The notes: generated by a model not told the origin, from the letters alone. A DNA stretch of 64,000 nucleotides from Mycetocola tolaasinivorans (GCF_003667565.1 NZ_RCUX01000008.1:114715-178714), one strand, 5' to 3'; counted from the first letter of the stretch, positions 1 to 9,149 are shown. Numbers and translations are program-made.

Positions 1-480
1 CTCGGCGGTCAGAACCCCGAGCACGTAGGACTGATCCTTCGCCCAGGCGCTCGCGCGGTGCAGCTCGATGTTGCCCTGGTCATCCTTGACGATTCCGGCG
101 TAGTGGCCGGTGCACACAGCGTCGAAACCGAGGTCGAGCGCCTTTTCCAGCAGGGCGGCAAACTTGATCTTCTCGTTGCAGCGCATGCACGGGTTCGGGG
201 TGCGGCCGGCGGAGTACTCGGCAATAAAGTCGTCGACGACGTCGAGTTTGAAGCGTTCGGAAAAGTCCCACACATAGTACGGAATTCCGATGATGTTGGC
301 CGCGCGTTGGGCATCCATCGAGTCCTCGATGGTGCAGCAGCCTCGGCTGCCCGTGCGCAGGGTTCCGGGCATCCGGCTCAGCGCCAGGTGCACCCCCACG
401 ACCTCATGCCCGGCCTCTACCGCCCGGGCTGCGGCTACGGCGGAGTCGACCCCGCCACTCATTGCTGCAAGTACCTTCAC
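1..480 (-). CDS. mnmA: tRNA-specific 2-thiouridylase MnmA (C-terminus cut by window edge)
   Basis: This is the N-terminal ~160 residues of the enzyme that thiolates U34 in tRNA-Lys, -Glu and -Gln, using persulfide sulfur delivered by a cysteine desulfurase. The ATP pyrophosphatase PP-loop SGGVDS is at residues 8-13. A GCCTIED stretch follows, and NPCMRCN carries the family's catalytic cysteine near residue 100. The start is taken as GTG at 478-480 because the conserved KVLAAMSGG follows at once; no strong Shine-Dalgarno is visible. The cysteine desulfurase gene lies 101 nt upstream on the same strand, which fits a sulfur-relay operon. The C-terminal half lies beyond base 1. Confidence 0.93.
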   Translation of the reverse strand, partial: MKVLAAMSGGVDSAVAAARAVEAGHEVVGVHLALSRMPGTLRTGSRGCCTIEDSMDAQRAANIIGIPYYVWDFSERFKLDVVDDFIAEYSAGRTPNPCMRCNEKIKFAALLEKALDLGFDAVCTGHYAGIVKDDQGNIELHRASAWAKDQSYVLGVLTAE

Positions 481-581
481 TCGGACAAGTTTACGCGCTG
501 TCGGCCGTGAGCGGCACCGGTGCCTGAGTGTGGTGCCGCGGGCCGCCCGGAGGGGTGGGCCTACGGCTACACCACACTCCC

Positions 582-1790
582 TTAGACGGCTCGGTTAGAG
601 AGACCCGCGCGGGCTGCCGAGGCATAGGCCGCGGGAAGCGCCCCGAGGCAGGCATCTACGTCCGCGGCGGTGGTGGTGTGTCCGAGGGTGAAGCGCAACA
701 CGCTGCGTGCGGCCGCCTCATCCCTGCCCATCGCGAGCAGAACGTGCGAGGGTTCGGGGATGCCGGCCTGGCAGGCCGAGCCGGTAGACACCGCAACACC
801 CGCCATGTCCAGCAGGAAGAGCAGGGAGTCGCCCTGCGCTCCGGGGAACGCGATGTGCACGTTGTTATCCAGGCGACCCTCGCCGGTGAGTCCGGAGAGC
901 CGGGCGTTCGGAATGGCCGTCAGAACTCCGTCGATCAGATGATCGCGCAGTCGCTCGAGCCGGGCGTGTTCGCTCGCTCGCTCCCGCTCGGATTCCCCCG
1001 CGGCCGCAGCAAACGCCACCGCCGCCGGAACATCCTGGGTGCCGGAGCGCACCTGGCGCTGCTGCCCACCCCCGTGCAGTAGCGGCTCCACCGCACCCTG
1101 ACGGGAGAGCACGAGCGCGCCGATGCCGATCGGGCCGCCAATCTTGTGTGCCGAGATGCTGATCGCCACCGGCCCCGCGTTTCCCCGAGCATTCGAGGCG
1201 GTACGCAGCGCACGTAGATCGATATCCGCATGCCCATAGGCGGCTACCGCATCCAGGTGCAGCGGCACTCCGGCTGCGGCACACACGCGAGAAATCTCCT
1301 CGACGGGCTGAATCGTACCCACCTCGTTGTTCGCCCAGATCGCGGTGACCGCGGCCACGGCATCGCCGTGCTCGGCCAGCGCATCGTTCAGTGCGGACAC
1401 CGAAATACTGCCGTGCTCGTCCAGCGGAATGGGCACGGTGATTGCACCCTCGTGAGACACCAGCCACTCGACGGTATCGATCGTGGCGTGGTGCTCGCCA
1501 TCGGGCACGAGCAGTACCGGGCGTCGAACGCCCGCATTACGCTGCCAGTACAGGCCCTTGAGCGCAAGATTGATGGACTCGGTCCCGCCGGAGGTGAAAA
1601 TCACCTCGATCGGGTCGGCACCAACGGTGGCCGCCACCCGCTCGCGAGCCTCCTCCAGCACCGCACGCGCCGCCTGACCGGGGCCGTGGATCGACGCCGG
1701 ATTACCCACGCGCGCATGCGCCGCAACCAGCGCCTGCAGGGCGCTTTCGCGCATCGGCGTGGTTGCGGCGTGGTCGAGATAAATCGACAT
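582..1790 (-). CDS. Cysteine desulfurase (NifS/IscS class)
   Basis: A 402-residue PLP enzyme that releases sulfur from L-cysteine as an enzyme-bound persulfide for tRNA thiolation or Fe-S assembly. Visible hallmarks are YLDHAATTP at the N-terminus, TSGGTESIN near residues 66-74, NNEVGTIQP near 154-162, the PLP Schiff-base lysine in SAHKIGGP (Lys216), and the catalytic loop STGSACQAG with the active-site cysteine at 340. The length matches group I desulfurases. It starts with ATG 11 nt after the YbbN-like gene and is followed by mnmA, so MnmA is its likely sulfur acceptor. It could be named iscS or nifS; the sequence does not decide which. Confidence 0.95.
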   Translation of the reverse strand: MSIYLDHAATTPMRESALQALVAAHARVGNPASIHGPGQAARAVLEEARERVAATVGADPIEVIFTSGGTESINLALKGLYWQRNAGVRRPVLLVPDGEHHATIDTVEWLVSHEGAITVPIPLDEHGSISVSALNDALAEHGDAVAAVTAIWANNEVGTIQPVEEISRVCAAAGVPLHLDAVAAYGHADIDLRALRTASNARGNAGPVAISISAHKIGGPIGIGALVLSRQGAVEPLLHGGGQQRQVRSGTQDVPAAVAFAAAAGESERERASEHARLERLRDHLIDGVLTAIPNARLSGLTGEGRLDNNVHIAFPGAQGDSLLFLLDMAGVAVSTGSACQAGIPEPSHVLLAMGRDEAAARSVLRFTLGHTTTAADVDACLGALPAAYASAARAGLSNRAV

Positions 1791-1801
1791 GCGTGCGGGT
1801 T

Positions 1802-2782
1802 CTAGAACAGGAGGTCGGACAGCGCGCGGCGTGCGGCGCGCACCCGCGGGTCCTCGGCACCGACCACGTCGAAGTACTCGACCAGGCGCTGACGCAGGAG
1901 GCCACGATCCTCGGCCGAAGCCGCGGGGAACAGATCGAGCAGGCGCACGAAGGCGTCCTGGATGTGACCACCGGAGATGTCGAGATCGGCCACCGCGAGC
2001 TGGGCGCTCACATCGGTGGGGCCCTCGGCGGCCGCGCGGCGAATGTCGTCCAGTGTGCCGTGGCTCAGGCGCTCCAGCAGGCGCACCTGGGACAGGCCCG
2101 CACGCGAGAGTTCATCACGCGGGTTAAGCTCGAGGGCCTCGGAGTAGGCCTCCACGGCGGTCGGGTAGTCGCCCGCCTCGATCGCGTCAAACGCGCGCTG
2201 CTGCTGCGGGGTCAGCGGTTCGGGCTCGGGTTCCACCGGTGCACCGGTGGCCTGGGCGATTCCGACCACGCCGTTCTGCCCGGCCAGCTCGATGAGCTGG
2301 GCGAAGACCGACTGCACCTGGTCGTCGGGCAGATCGCCCTCAAACATCGGGACCGGACGCCCGCCGATGAGGCCGGCAACGGTCGGGACGGTCTGAGCCT
2401 GGAACGCCCCCACGAGCTGCGGGTTGGCGTCACCATCCACCGTCGCGAGCACAAGGCGGCCGGAGAATGCCTCGACCAGTTGACCCAGGCGAGCGCGCAT
2501 GGCATCGCTCTCCGGGCTGCGTGGCGACCAGATCAGCAGGGCCACCGGCACGCGGCTCGACAGCTCGGCAATCTCGCCCACGGTCGCGTCGGTCGCGACC
2601 AGCACCAGGCTGGACACCTGGACGGCATCCGATGCGGCGGGAGCCACCGGAGCGGCCGGAGCTGCGGGCGCGCCGAAGCCGGCACCCGCAGCGGCGGGCT
2701 GAGCGGGCGCGGCCGGGCGGCCTAGGTTTGACAGGTCTGCGGCTCCGCGCAGACCCGCGGGGATGGACTCGTGTGCGGTCAC
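1802..2782 (-). CDS. YbbN/CnoX-like co-chaperone: redox-dead thioredoxin domain plus TPR
   Basis: A 326-residue soluble protein. Residues ~1-65 are a low-complexity Pro/Ala leader. A thioredoxin fold follows, recognisable from VDGDANPQL and the cis-proline TVPTVAGL. Where thioredoxin has WCGPC this protein reads WSPRSPES, so it has no redox cysteines. The C-terminal ~130 residues are helical and TPR-like (AFDAIEAGDYPTAVEAYSEAL). The architecture matches CnoX/YbbN chaperedoxins of the Cys-less type. It starts at GTG 2780-2782, overlapping the stop of the upstream membrane-protein gene by 4 nt (GTGA), which implies translational coupling. Confidence 0.85.
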   Translation of the reverse strand: MTAHESIPAGLRGAADLSNLGRPAAPAQPAAAGAGFGAPAAPAAPVAPAASDAVQVSSLVLVATDATVGEIAELSSRVPVALLIWSPRSPESDAMRARLGQLVEAFSGRLVLATVDGDANPQLVGAFQAQTVPTVAGLIGGRPVPMFEGDLPDDQVQSVFAQLIELAGQNGVVGIAQATGAPVEPEPEPLTPQQQRAFDAIEAGDYPTAVEAYSEALELNPRDELSRAGLSQVRLLERLSHGTLDDIRRAAAEGPTDVSAQLAVADLDISGGHIQDAFVRLLDLFPAASAEDRGLLRQRLVEYFDVVGAEDPRVRAARRALSDLLF

Positions 2783-4632
2783 TGTACTTCCTCGGCTTTA
2801 ATCAGGGCCTGGCTAAAGCCGAGAAGGGTGATCTTCTCGGTGCTGTCCTTAGCCGGCACGTAAAACAGTAGCTGTTCCTCATAGGTCGTCTGCAGCGGCT
2901 TCGCCGTTTCGGCCGCACCCAGCAGGGCGGCCACGGCCTCACCGCTCGGCTTGACCTTGGCGTCGGCGTTTGTCGGCGACACCTTCACAATATCGTGCAG
3001 GCTGACCGCGACGATCGCACCGGAGTCGTTCGTGGCGAGGGCGAGCGGCTTGCCCGTGCCCGCCTCGGTGCGGAACTCCGCGGATGCGGCCTTGTCCGTG
3101 AGGCTCGCGGTGACATCATCGCGGAACTTCTTGATCTGGGTGCGCAGCGAGTCGCCATCGGCGGCAAACTGTGCATAGTACTGGCTCTGGTCGCCGTTGG
3201 TGAGGATGTCACCATAGGCGGCGGCGAGCTGATCCGGCGCCATCGCAAGGAACGCGGAGTCCGCGGGAACCGAGGCGGCACCGATCGCGGCCGAGGCAAC
3301 GTCCGGGATGGTGGCCTTCGGCTCCAGCCGGGTTGCGTAGTGCACGACGTAGTTGGCACGCGGGCTGTCCTGCACGAGCATGAGCGCGGTCGGGGCGAGC
3401 TCCTTATCCTCGTTGTCCGCAACCACGGCGAGTACCGTGCGCGGCCACCCATCGGTGGCCTGCGGCAGGGTCAGGCGCAGCGGCGATCCGGGGACCGGGG
3501 TGACCGGCGCGAGATCGGGCTTGGTCGCCCGAATCTTATAGCTGACCTCACGCTCGGTGAGCGCGGGGCCGGCGAACCGGGTCTTTGCGAGGTCGAGATT
3601 GAGATTCTGGTCGGCGTCGTGGGTGGTCACCGAAATACGCTCGATGATGCGCTCCGCCTGCGGCACCGTGATGACCGGGTTCGGCAGCGCATCGGCATCG
3701 GTGGTGGCACTCGCGCTGGCCGAGGGGGTAGCACCCGCGAGGGGCTCCACCGAAACGGTGTCGCTCTCCGGCGTGGGGTCGGCTCCACCCGGCCAGTAGG
3801 CGGGAGAACAACCAGACAGGGCGAGCACGGTGACGAGACCCAGCGGGGCGATCACCATGCTGCGCTTGCCGAAGCGACGGCCGGGCGAAGCCTGACCCTC
3901 CGGGCGATACTTACGTACACGCGGCAGCTTCATCGAGCCCTCCTCATCCGGAAGCGGCGCGAGGCTCTTTCGGCGGGGGCCACGAGACTTGCGCATGTGG
4001 CGAACACCCAGCAGGTAGAGCACAATACCCAGCAGCAGGAACGCGAGGCCCGCGACGATCAGCGGACCGGCCCACGGCGTGCTGTTATCGAGCGGCCAGG
4101 TGATGCGAATGTTCGACGGTGCCGGGGCAGTGCCATCCGAGGCAATGATGACAGATACGTCTTCGGGCACGGCGATCGTGCTGATCGCGGCACCCTCCTC
4201 GGTCTTTTCGCCGAGCCACATATCCGACCCGGCGGGGTTCGCCCAGGCCGCGGCGCTGACGCCCTCGGGCGGTGTGCTTCCGGGGATGTTGTCCTTCACC
4301 TCGGGCGTACGAACTTTGGAAACCAGCTCGGTGCCCTGCTTGTTCAGCGACAGCTGGTTATACGGGGACTGCCCGAGCCACGCCTCGACGTTCGAGGTGC
4401 GGCCATAGCCCACGAATACCTTCTCGCCATTATCACTCGACACCGACAGCGACTGCCGGCCCTCGTGGGACGTCAGCACCGAGCCGCCGATCACGGTGTA
4501 CGGCTCCGAAGAGGACACCTTGGTTTCGAGCTCAAAGTATGCGGGGCCAAGGAACACGGTTCGCTGCGCGATGCCCAAGACAATGAGCACCGAGGCGAGT
4601 ACGAGTGAGGCAATGGCGAAAACAAAACGCAC
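2779..4632 (-). CDS. Large membrane-anchored extracytoplasmic protein, unknown function
   Basis: A 617-residue protein with a mosaic layout. Residues 1-25 form a TM or signal anchor, 30-185 an extracytoplasmic domain and 188-212 a second TM helix. A strongly basic cytoplasmic linker spans ~213-258. A third hydrophobic segment (259-273) ends in LSGC, which looks like a lipobox but sits internally, so lipidation is doubtful. An Ala/Ser/Thr-rich stretch and a ~300-residue C-terminal domain with no family I recognise follow. The third TM would place the C-terminus outside. It heads the operon with the YbbN-like protein, cysteine desulfurase and MnmA. Similar fusions are seen in other Actinobacteria, but I cannot give a function. 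Confidence 0.75.
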   Translation of the reverse strand: MRFVFAIASLVLASVLIVLGIAQRTVFLGPAYFELETKVSSSEPYTVIGGSVLTSHEGRQSLSVSSDNGEKVFVGYGRTSNVEAWLGQSPYNQLSLNKQGTELVSKVRTPEVKDNIPGSTPPEGVSAAAWANPAGSDMWLGEKTEEGAAISTIAVPEDVSVIIASDGTAPAPSNIRITWPLDNSTPWAGPLIVAGLAFLLLGIVLYLLGVRHMRKSRGPRRKSLAPLPDEEGSMKLPRVRKYRPEGQASPGRRFGKRSMVIAPLGLVTVLALSGCSPAYWPGGADPTPESDTVSVEPLAGATPSASASATTDADALPNPVITVPQAERIIERISVTTHDADQNLNLDLAKTRFAGPALTEREVSYKIRATKPDLAPVTPVPGSPLRLTLPQATDGWPRTVLAVVADNEDKELAPTALMLVQDSPRANYVVHYATRLEPKATIPDVASAAIGAASVPADSAFLAMAPDQLAAAYGDILTNGDQSQYYAQFAADGDSLRTQIKKFRDDVTASLTDKAASAEFRTEAGTGKPLALATNDSGAIVAVSLHDIVKVSPTNADAKVKPSGEAVAALLGAAETAKPLQTTYEEQLLFYVPAKDSTEKITLLGFSQALIKAEEVQ

Positions 4633-4859
4633 GGATTTTCTCCTTCTGTGTCACCGCAAATCGGGTTACCAGTCATCATCTTTTGGGTACGCGGTCACAC
4701 ACACAGACTCCTCAGGATAACCGACCGGGAACTAAACCGCCTAGAAGGGTACGAAAACTCCCAGCGTCTACGCACGGGCGCGCCGGACATCGTCCGTACC
4801 GAGAACACGCTGCCGGACTAAGCTCGGGTAGAGGATTTACGGGAAAGAAGGGCCATCCG

Positions 4860-5906
4860 GTGCAGATTAAGAACGCGTTCCGGCTCGGGCTGGTGGGCAC
4901 GCTCGGCGTTGGCCTCGGTCTTCTCATTTTGATGTCGATCGTCTCCCTCCAGACGATCCTCGTCTACGTCGGTGCGGCGCTGTTCCTCTCTCTGGGCCTC
5001 GATCCCATCGTGGGCTGGCTCGAAAAGAAGCGCTTCCCGCGCTGGACCGCCGTCCTCACCGTTGTCCTGGGTGCACTCGGCGTCATCGCCGGGCTCGCCG
5101 GCATGGTGGTGCCGATCGTGGTGGAGCAGATCAGCCGATTTATCGCGATGCTGCCGGATATTCAGCGCCAGCTCACCAACACCGACATCGTCGACTACCT
5201 TGAAAAGCAGTTCCCTGCACTCAACATCCCGCAGCTGCTCGACCAGGTCTCCAACTTCCTCCTCGCCAACATCTCGAATATCGGCAGTCAGGCCATTCAG
5301 GTGGCCTTCGGATTTGGCACGTTCCTTTTTGGGGCACTGGTCATCACAATTCTCACGGTGTACTTCACCTCATCACTGCCCGCGATGAAGCGTGGAATGT
5401 ACCTGCTCGTGCCCGCAAGTAAGCGCGTGCGCTTTGCCGAGCTCTCGGAGCAGATCACCGACTCGGTGGGTCGCTACGTGATCGGCCAGATCGCCACCGC
5501 CTCGTTCAACGGCGTGTTGTCGTTCATCTTCCTGTCGATCATCGGCGCACCCTTCCCGCAGGTGCTCGCCTTCATCGCCTTCTTCTTCTCGCTGATTCCG
5601 CTGGTGGGTACGCTGAGTGCCGCCGTCGTGATCTCACTCATCTGCCTGATCCCGGGGCTCGGCTCCCCCACCATCGCGCTCATCGCGGCGATCTACTACC
5701 TCATCTACATGCAGGTTGAGGCGTACATCATCTCCCCGCGCATCATGAGCCGTGCGGTCGCGGTTCCCGGCGCGGTGGTCGTCATCGCCGCACTCAGCGG
5801 TGGGGCCCTGCTCGGCCTCCTCGGAGCTCTGATCGCGATCCCGACCGCCGCGGCCATTCAGATGATCGTCAAGCAGGTGCTCATCCCCCGACAAAACCGG
5901 AAGTAG
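4860..5906 (+). CDS. AI-2E family (TqsA/PerM-type) membrane transporter
   Basis: A 348-residue polytopic protein. An N-terminal helix pair (LILMSIVSLQTILVYVGAAL, then LGLDPIVGWLEKK) is followed by another helix and a soluble segment (~90-160). The characteristic C-terminal block of closely spaced helices includes GQIATASFNGVLSF, a PLVGTLSAA motif and ALLGLLGALIAIP. Family members export small molecules such as autoinducer-2 or act in Na+/H+ exchange; the substrate here is unknown. The start is GTG at 4860 behind a purine-rich GGAAAGAAGGG. An in-frame upstream extension has no membrane or family similarity. It diverges from the membrane-protein operon at 4632. Confidence 0.88.
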   Translation: MQIKNAFRLGLVGTLGVGLGLLILMSIVSLQTILVYVGAALFLSLGLDPIVGWLEKKRFPRWTAVLTVVLGALGVIAGLAGMVVPIVVEQISRFIAMLPDIQRQLTNTDIVDYLEKQFPALNIPQLLDQVSNFLLANISNIGSQAIQVAFGFGTFLFGALVITILTVYFTSSLPAMKRGMYLLVPASKRVRFAELSEQITDSVGRYVIGQIATASFNGVLSFIFLSIIGAPFPQVLAFIAFFFSLIPLVGTLSAAVVISLICLIPGLGSPTIALIAAIYYLIYMQVEAYIISPRIMSRAVAVPGAVVVIAALSGGALLGLLGALIAIPTAAAIQMIVKQVLIPRQNRK

Positions 5907-5922
5907 CACCCGCTCGTTTGAG

Positions 5923-6651
5923 CTAGGCCTCGGCTTCGTCCCACTCGGTGGGCAGCGGCAGTGCATCCGGGTTGGTGACGCGCACGATCTCGTCCAGCAC
6001 GATCTTGACGTACTTCTCCCCGACCCAGAGGTGCTTGGCACCCTCGATCGGCAGCAGTGTCATCTCCGGCACCGACGCAAATCGTGCCGCTGCCTCCTCC
6101 GGCTGAAGGTAGTCGTCGTGCTCGGGAATGAGCGCGGTGAGCCCTCGGGGGTCGCCGTGCCAGGCGGCCACCTCCTCGGCGCTCGCGCGGTGTAGCGGCG
6201 GGCTCAGCAGGATGGCACCGCGAATCGCATGCTCGCGTCCATACTTGAGTGCCAGCTCGGTGCCAAACGACCAGCCAACCAACCAGGGGTTCGGGAGCCC
6301 CCGCTCGGCCACGAACGCCATCGCCGCGGCCACGTCGAAGCGCTCGCCCTCGCCCTCCTCGAAGTGACCGTCGCTGGTTCCCCGCGGCGAGGACGTGCCG
6401 CGCGTGTTGAAGCGCAGTACGGCAAGGTCCGCGAGCGCAGGCAGCCGCGCCGCGGCCTTTCGCAGGATGTGGGAGTCCATAAACCCCTGAGCGGTGGGCA
6501 GCGGGTGCAGGGTCACGAGCGTTGCGACCGGCGGATGCTCGAGCGGAAGTGCGAGCTCTCCCACCAGCGTCAGGCCGTCACCCGTGTGCAGGGTGATGTC
6601 TTCACGGCGTGCGGGAAGCATCGCTCCGGCACGCACCTCAATCTGAGCCAT
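5923..6651 (-). CDS. Alpha/beta hydrolase, serine esterase-like
   Basis: A 242-residue alpha/beta-hydrolase. The nucleophile elbow is GWSFG (Ser near residue 126). An oxyanion-region HPLPTAQGFMDS follows strand 3, and a late GAKHLW supplies the likely catalytic histidine. The RFNTRGTSSPRG segment is typical of the KANL3/Tex30-like and dienelactone-hydrolase-like branch. The substrate cannot be inferred. ATG at 6649-6651 is preferred because GGAGAG lies just upstream. It ends 16 nt from the stop of the converging AI-2E transporter gene. Confidence 0.85.
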   Translation of the reverse strand: MAQIEVRAGAMLPARREDITLHTGDGLTLVGELALPLEHPPVATLVTLHPLPTAQGFMDSHILRKAAARLPALADLAVLRFNTRGTSSPRGTSDGHFEEGEGERFDVAAAMAFVAERGLPNPWLVGWSFGTELALKYGREHAIRGAILLSPPLHRASAEEVAAWHGDPRGLTALIPEHDDYLQPEEAAARFASVPEMTLLPIEGAKHLWVGEKYVKIVLDEIVRVTNPDALPLPTEWDEAEA

Positions 6652-6677
6652 ATTTCTCTCCGCTCTCGGGGTAAAAC

Positions 6678-6971
6678 TTAGGCGATCTGCCAGCAGTGCG
6701 TGTGCCAGTGGCGGCGAGCCTCCAGGCCGGCACGCTCCCCCATCACACTGTCGGTACGCCACACCACAACGTGGGCGACACCGATCTCGATGTTGAGGTT
6801 GCAGCCCGGGCATAGATAGGGCTTGATCGCGCTGCGCGGGGAAACCGGCTGCACCGCATACTCGATGCCTCGACGCGACTCTGAGCGCTTCAAGCCCACC
6901 ACCAGGTGGTGCAGGCTGTCATGGTCATGAGCGGGAGGTTTACGTCCCCGCGGCCGATTACTCCGAGGCAT
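6678..6971 (-). CDS. Conserved actinobacterial small protein with zinc-like Cys/His motif
   Basis: A 97-residue protein with a basic, Arg/Pro/His-rich N-terminus and a core containing CPGCNLNIEIG followed ~35 residues later by HWHTHCW. The CxxC plus H..H-C arrangement suggests a single structural zinc site. Homologues in Actinobacteria often carry the uninformative label 'ATP/GTP-binding protein', but no Walker motif is present here. The start may be ATG at 6971 or the in-frame ATG at 6980 three codons upstream; neither has a strong Shine-Dalgarno. It lies 26 nt upstream of the hydrolase gene on the same strand. Confidence 0.7.
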   Translation of the reverse strand: MPRSNRPRGRKPPAHDHDSLHHLVVGLKRSESRRGIEYAVQPVSPRSAIKPYLCPGCNLNIEIGVAHVVVWRTDSVMGERAGLEARRHWHTHCWQIA

Positions 6972-7005
6972 GTTGTCCATTGTATGAGGGTGGTGCGCCG
7001 GGTAC

Positions 7006-7050
7006 GAAAAAGTGGCGAGCCACACGCCAGAATGCGTGCGATCCGCCACT
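7006..7050 (-). terminator. Rho-independent terminator after the first SLT-like gene
   Basis: An imperfect ~17-bp stem (AGTGGCG at 7011-7017 pairing with CGCCACT at 7044-7050, with further pairs inside) is followed on the minus strand by five T residues (7006-7010). It lies 26 nt past the stop of the gene ending at 7076. Confidence 0.8.
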
Positions 7051-7075
7051 TTCGCGTTCGGTGATCGAATCGGGT

Positions 7076-7822
7076 TTAGTACCAGTTGAATGCCTGCGAG
7101 TGAGCCCAGGCACCACATGGCGAGCCATAGCGGCCCGTGATGTAGCCGAGACCCCACTGGATCTGGGTAGCCGGGTTCGTCTGCCAGTCGGCACCCGCGG
7201 AGGCCATCTTGCGACCGGGCAGCGCCTGCGGGATGCCATAGGCACCGCTGGGGTTCGCGGCGTTGTAACGCCAGCCGGACTCCTTGTTCCACAGCGCAAC
7301 GAGGCACGCGTACTGGTCCTGACCCCAACCACGCGACATGACGATGTCAAATGCGATGGCCTGGGCGGAACCCGCGTTCGGCGGTGCGGCCGGCGGAGCC
7401 GAGGGGGAACCGCCACCGCTGTTGCCGGTGGTTTTTGTTCCCTTGGTGGACTTGGTGGTGTCCGAGGTGTCGGTGGCGGGCGGCGCCACGGGAACCTCGA
7501 TCTTCGGGGTGAGCGCGACGTCAAAGCCGTCACGAGAGAAGTCGTTCGTGTATTCCCCTGTGGCCTCAAGCGCCTGGGTGGCCGACGTCAGGACGTCTGC
7601 GGACACCGGGGCAAAGGGTGAGGTGTGATAGGGAGACGCAACGGCTCCACCGGAGGGATCAATCACGGTCGTCAGCACAAAGCCCGCAGACGCGGCGAAG
7701 GCAACACAACCAAGAAGGAACCGACCCCGGGAGAAGGGGCGCACCGGGGCCGTACGTCGAGCACGACGTGCGGATGCGGTGGTTACGGGAGCGAGGTGTT
7801 TTGTCACGATTTGATAAAGCAT
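7076..7822 (-). CDS. Secreted SLT/resuscitation-type cell-wall protein, copy 1
   Basis: A 248-residue protein with a basic N-terminus, one hydrophobic segment (RFLLGCVAFAASAGFVLTTV) acting as signal anchor, a Thr/Lys/Ser/Gly linker, and a C-terminal ~85-residue lysozyme-fold domain. That domain carries LWNKESGWRYNAANPSGAYGIPQALPG, whose Glu is the expected catalytic acid, then a C...C pair (YACL, SPCGAW). Such transglycosylase-like domains act on peptidoglycan outside the cell. It is a tandem paralogue of the gene at 7892-8554. ATG at 7822 is assumed; an in-frame TTG at 7831 and GTG at 7807 are alternatives, and none has a good Shine-Dalgarno. Confidence 0.85.
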   Translation of the reverse strand: MLYQIVTKHLAPVTTASARRARRTAPVRPFSRGRFLLGCVAFAASAGFVLTTVIDPSGGAVASPYHTSPFAPVSADVLTSATQALEATGEYTNDFSRDGFDVALTPKIEVPVAPPATDTSDTTKSTKGTKTTGNSGGGSPSAPPAAPPNAGSAQAIAFDIVMSRGWGQDQYACLVALWNKESGWRYNAANPSGAYGIPQALPGRKMASAGADWQTNPATQIQWGLGYITGRYGSPCGAWAHSQAFNWY

Positions 7823-7891
7823 ACGCGGCAAAATCGATTCTGGCCACCAACGCCACCCCCGAACGGGGGAAATATCACCCCGATCGAGCGG

Positions 7892-8554
7892 TTAGTACCA
7901 GTTTTTCGCCTTCGAGTGCCCCCAGGCACCACACGGCGACCCGTAGCGGCCGGAGATGTAGCCCAGCCCCCACTTAATCTGCGTGGCGGCGTTGGATTCC
8001 CAGTCGGCGCCCGCGGAGGCCATCTTGCGGCCGGGCAGCGCCTGCGGAATGCCATACGCACCGCTGCTGCGGTTTGCCGCGTTGACGCGCCAGTTGGATT
8101 CCTTCTGCCAGAGTCGCTCGAGACAGATGTACTGCTCGTCTCCCCAACCACGCGATCGCACCATGGAAAGCGCAACCGACTTTGCCCCGCCGGGATCCGC
8201 AACAACCTTGCGACCGGGGGTTTTAGGCTCGTCTGCGGGGGTCTCCGGCTCGTCAACCACGCGTTCGATCATCGCGATCTCGTAGCCGTGGCGCGAGATC
8301 GTATTCTCGTACGTGCCCTCACTCACGAGGCTCTGCCCGGGGTCGGCCTCGGTCGAGACCGCCGTTCCGGCAAGCTGGAAATATGGAGAGGCCGTCGCGC
8401 CGGAGTATGGATCAATGATGCTGACCATCAGGAATCCAGACACCGCGGTAAAGGCAACGGCACCCAGTGCCCGACGCCCGCGGGTTCGCGAGATCCGCGG
8501 CCGGCGCTGCTGCGCCCGATCCCGCGGCTGTGAATTAGCTCGATGTTTACCCAC
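7892..8554 (-). CDS. Secreted SLT/resuscitation-type cell-wall protein, copy 2
   Basis: A 220-residue paralogue of the downstream gene. It has a highly basic N-terminus, a single hydrophobic segment near residues 32-48, a short Pro/Glu linker, then the same lysozyme-like domain with LWQKESNWRVNAANRSSGAYG and IPQALPGRKMASAGADW, plus the paired cysteines YICL and SPCGAW. The last ~90 residues are nearly identical to copy 1 while the linkers differ completely, which indicates duplication followed by linker divergence. It starts with GTG at 8554; a G-rich GGGTGGGG upstream is only a weak ribosome site. Confidence 0.85.
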   Translation of the reverse strand: MGKHRANSQPRDRAQQRRPRISRTRGRRALGAVAFTAVSGFLMVSIIDPYSGATASPYFQLAGTAVSTEADPGQSLVSEGTYENTISRHGYEIAMIERVVDEPETPADEPKTPGRKVVADPGGAKSVALSMVRSRGWGDEQYICLERLWQKESNWRVNAANRSSGAYGIPQALPGRKMASAGADWESNAATQIKWGLGYISGRYGSPCGAWGHSKAKNWY

Positions 8555-8597
8555 GATTACCCCACCCTAGTCGACGGTCGGCAAAAAAGCGATGCGC

Positions 8598-9149
8598 TTA
8601 CCGGACCGCAAGCATGACATTGGTGACCTCGTCGAGGACCAGATCCACCTGTTCCTCGGCATAACCGCCCCGCTCTGCGGAGAACGTGACCGTGCGCACG
8701 CGGTCAAGAGAGAGCGGCAGACCATCCTGAAAATACCCGCGCAGTTCCGCGGCAAAGGCATCCACATCGGCGACCGAATAGCCCTGAGTCAGTCGGCCGG
8801 CACGGCGGAAACGCTCCCCCTCGGGGCGAGCCAGGCGATTGAGGAGCACCTGGGCGGTCTCGCGTACCCGGGTCAGCCAGGCGTCCTGTCCACTCGCGGA
8901 CAGTGCCAGTTCGCGCTCACGCAGCGCGAAGGCGTCCTCGAGGCGCTCTAACGCGGCATCAACGTGCCCGGTGGAGTACCCCTTCTTTACCAGCTTGAAC
9001 GAGGTGGAACGGATGTCGGCGCTCGACAGCGCCTCCGGACTCCCGGGAGCCGCGTCATAGGCAATCCGGGCGCGCTCGAGGAAGGCATCAACGTCGGCGG
9101 GACGGTAACCGCGCACACCGCGCTTGTTATCCGGGAACGTGGTGGACAC
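8598..9149 (-). CDS. DivIVA-domain repeat protein
   Basis: A 183-residue protein built from about four copies of the short DivIVA N-terminal motif: RGYRPADVDAFLERA, KGYSTGHVDAALERL, QGYSVADVDAFAAEL and GGYAEEQVDLVLDEV. DivIVA/Wag31 proteins sense curved membrane and organise polar growth, but this repeat family has no long coiled coil and its role is unknown. GTG at 9147-9149 is chosen over an ATG at 9173 because a perfect AGGAGG sits 6 nt before the GTG. It lies downstream of cdsA on the same strand. Confidence 0.85.
   Translation of the reverse strand: MSTTFPDNKRGVRGYRPADVDAFLERARIAYDAAPGSPEALSSADIRSTSFKLVKKGYSTGHVDAALERLEDAFALRERELALSASGQDAWLTRVRETAQVLLNRLARPEGERFRRAGRLTQGYSVADVDAFAAELRGYFQDGLPLSLDRVRTVTFSAERGGYAEEQVDLVLDEVTNVMLAVR

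Noticed and set aside
3700..3830. A separate lipoprotein gene starting within the 617-residue protein at the LSGC motif
   Set aside because: The frame is continuous from the upstream start, and no ribosome site lies immediately before the internal hydrophobic segment.
2995..4608. A 537-codon open frame on the plus strand opposite the large membrane protein gene
   Set aside because: Arg/Gly/His-rich composition without any motif, no ribosome site, and fully antisense to a protein with clear TM helices. It is a GC-rich shadow frame.
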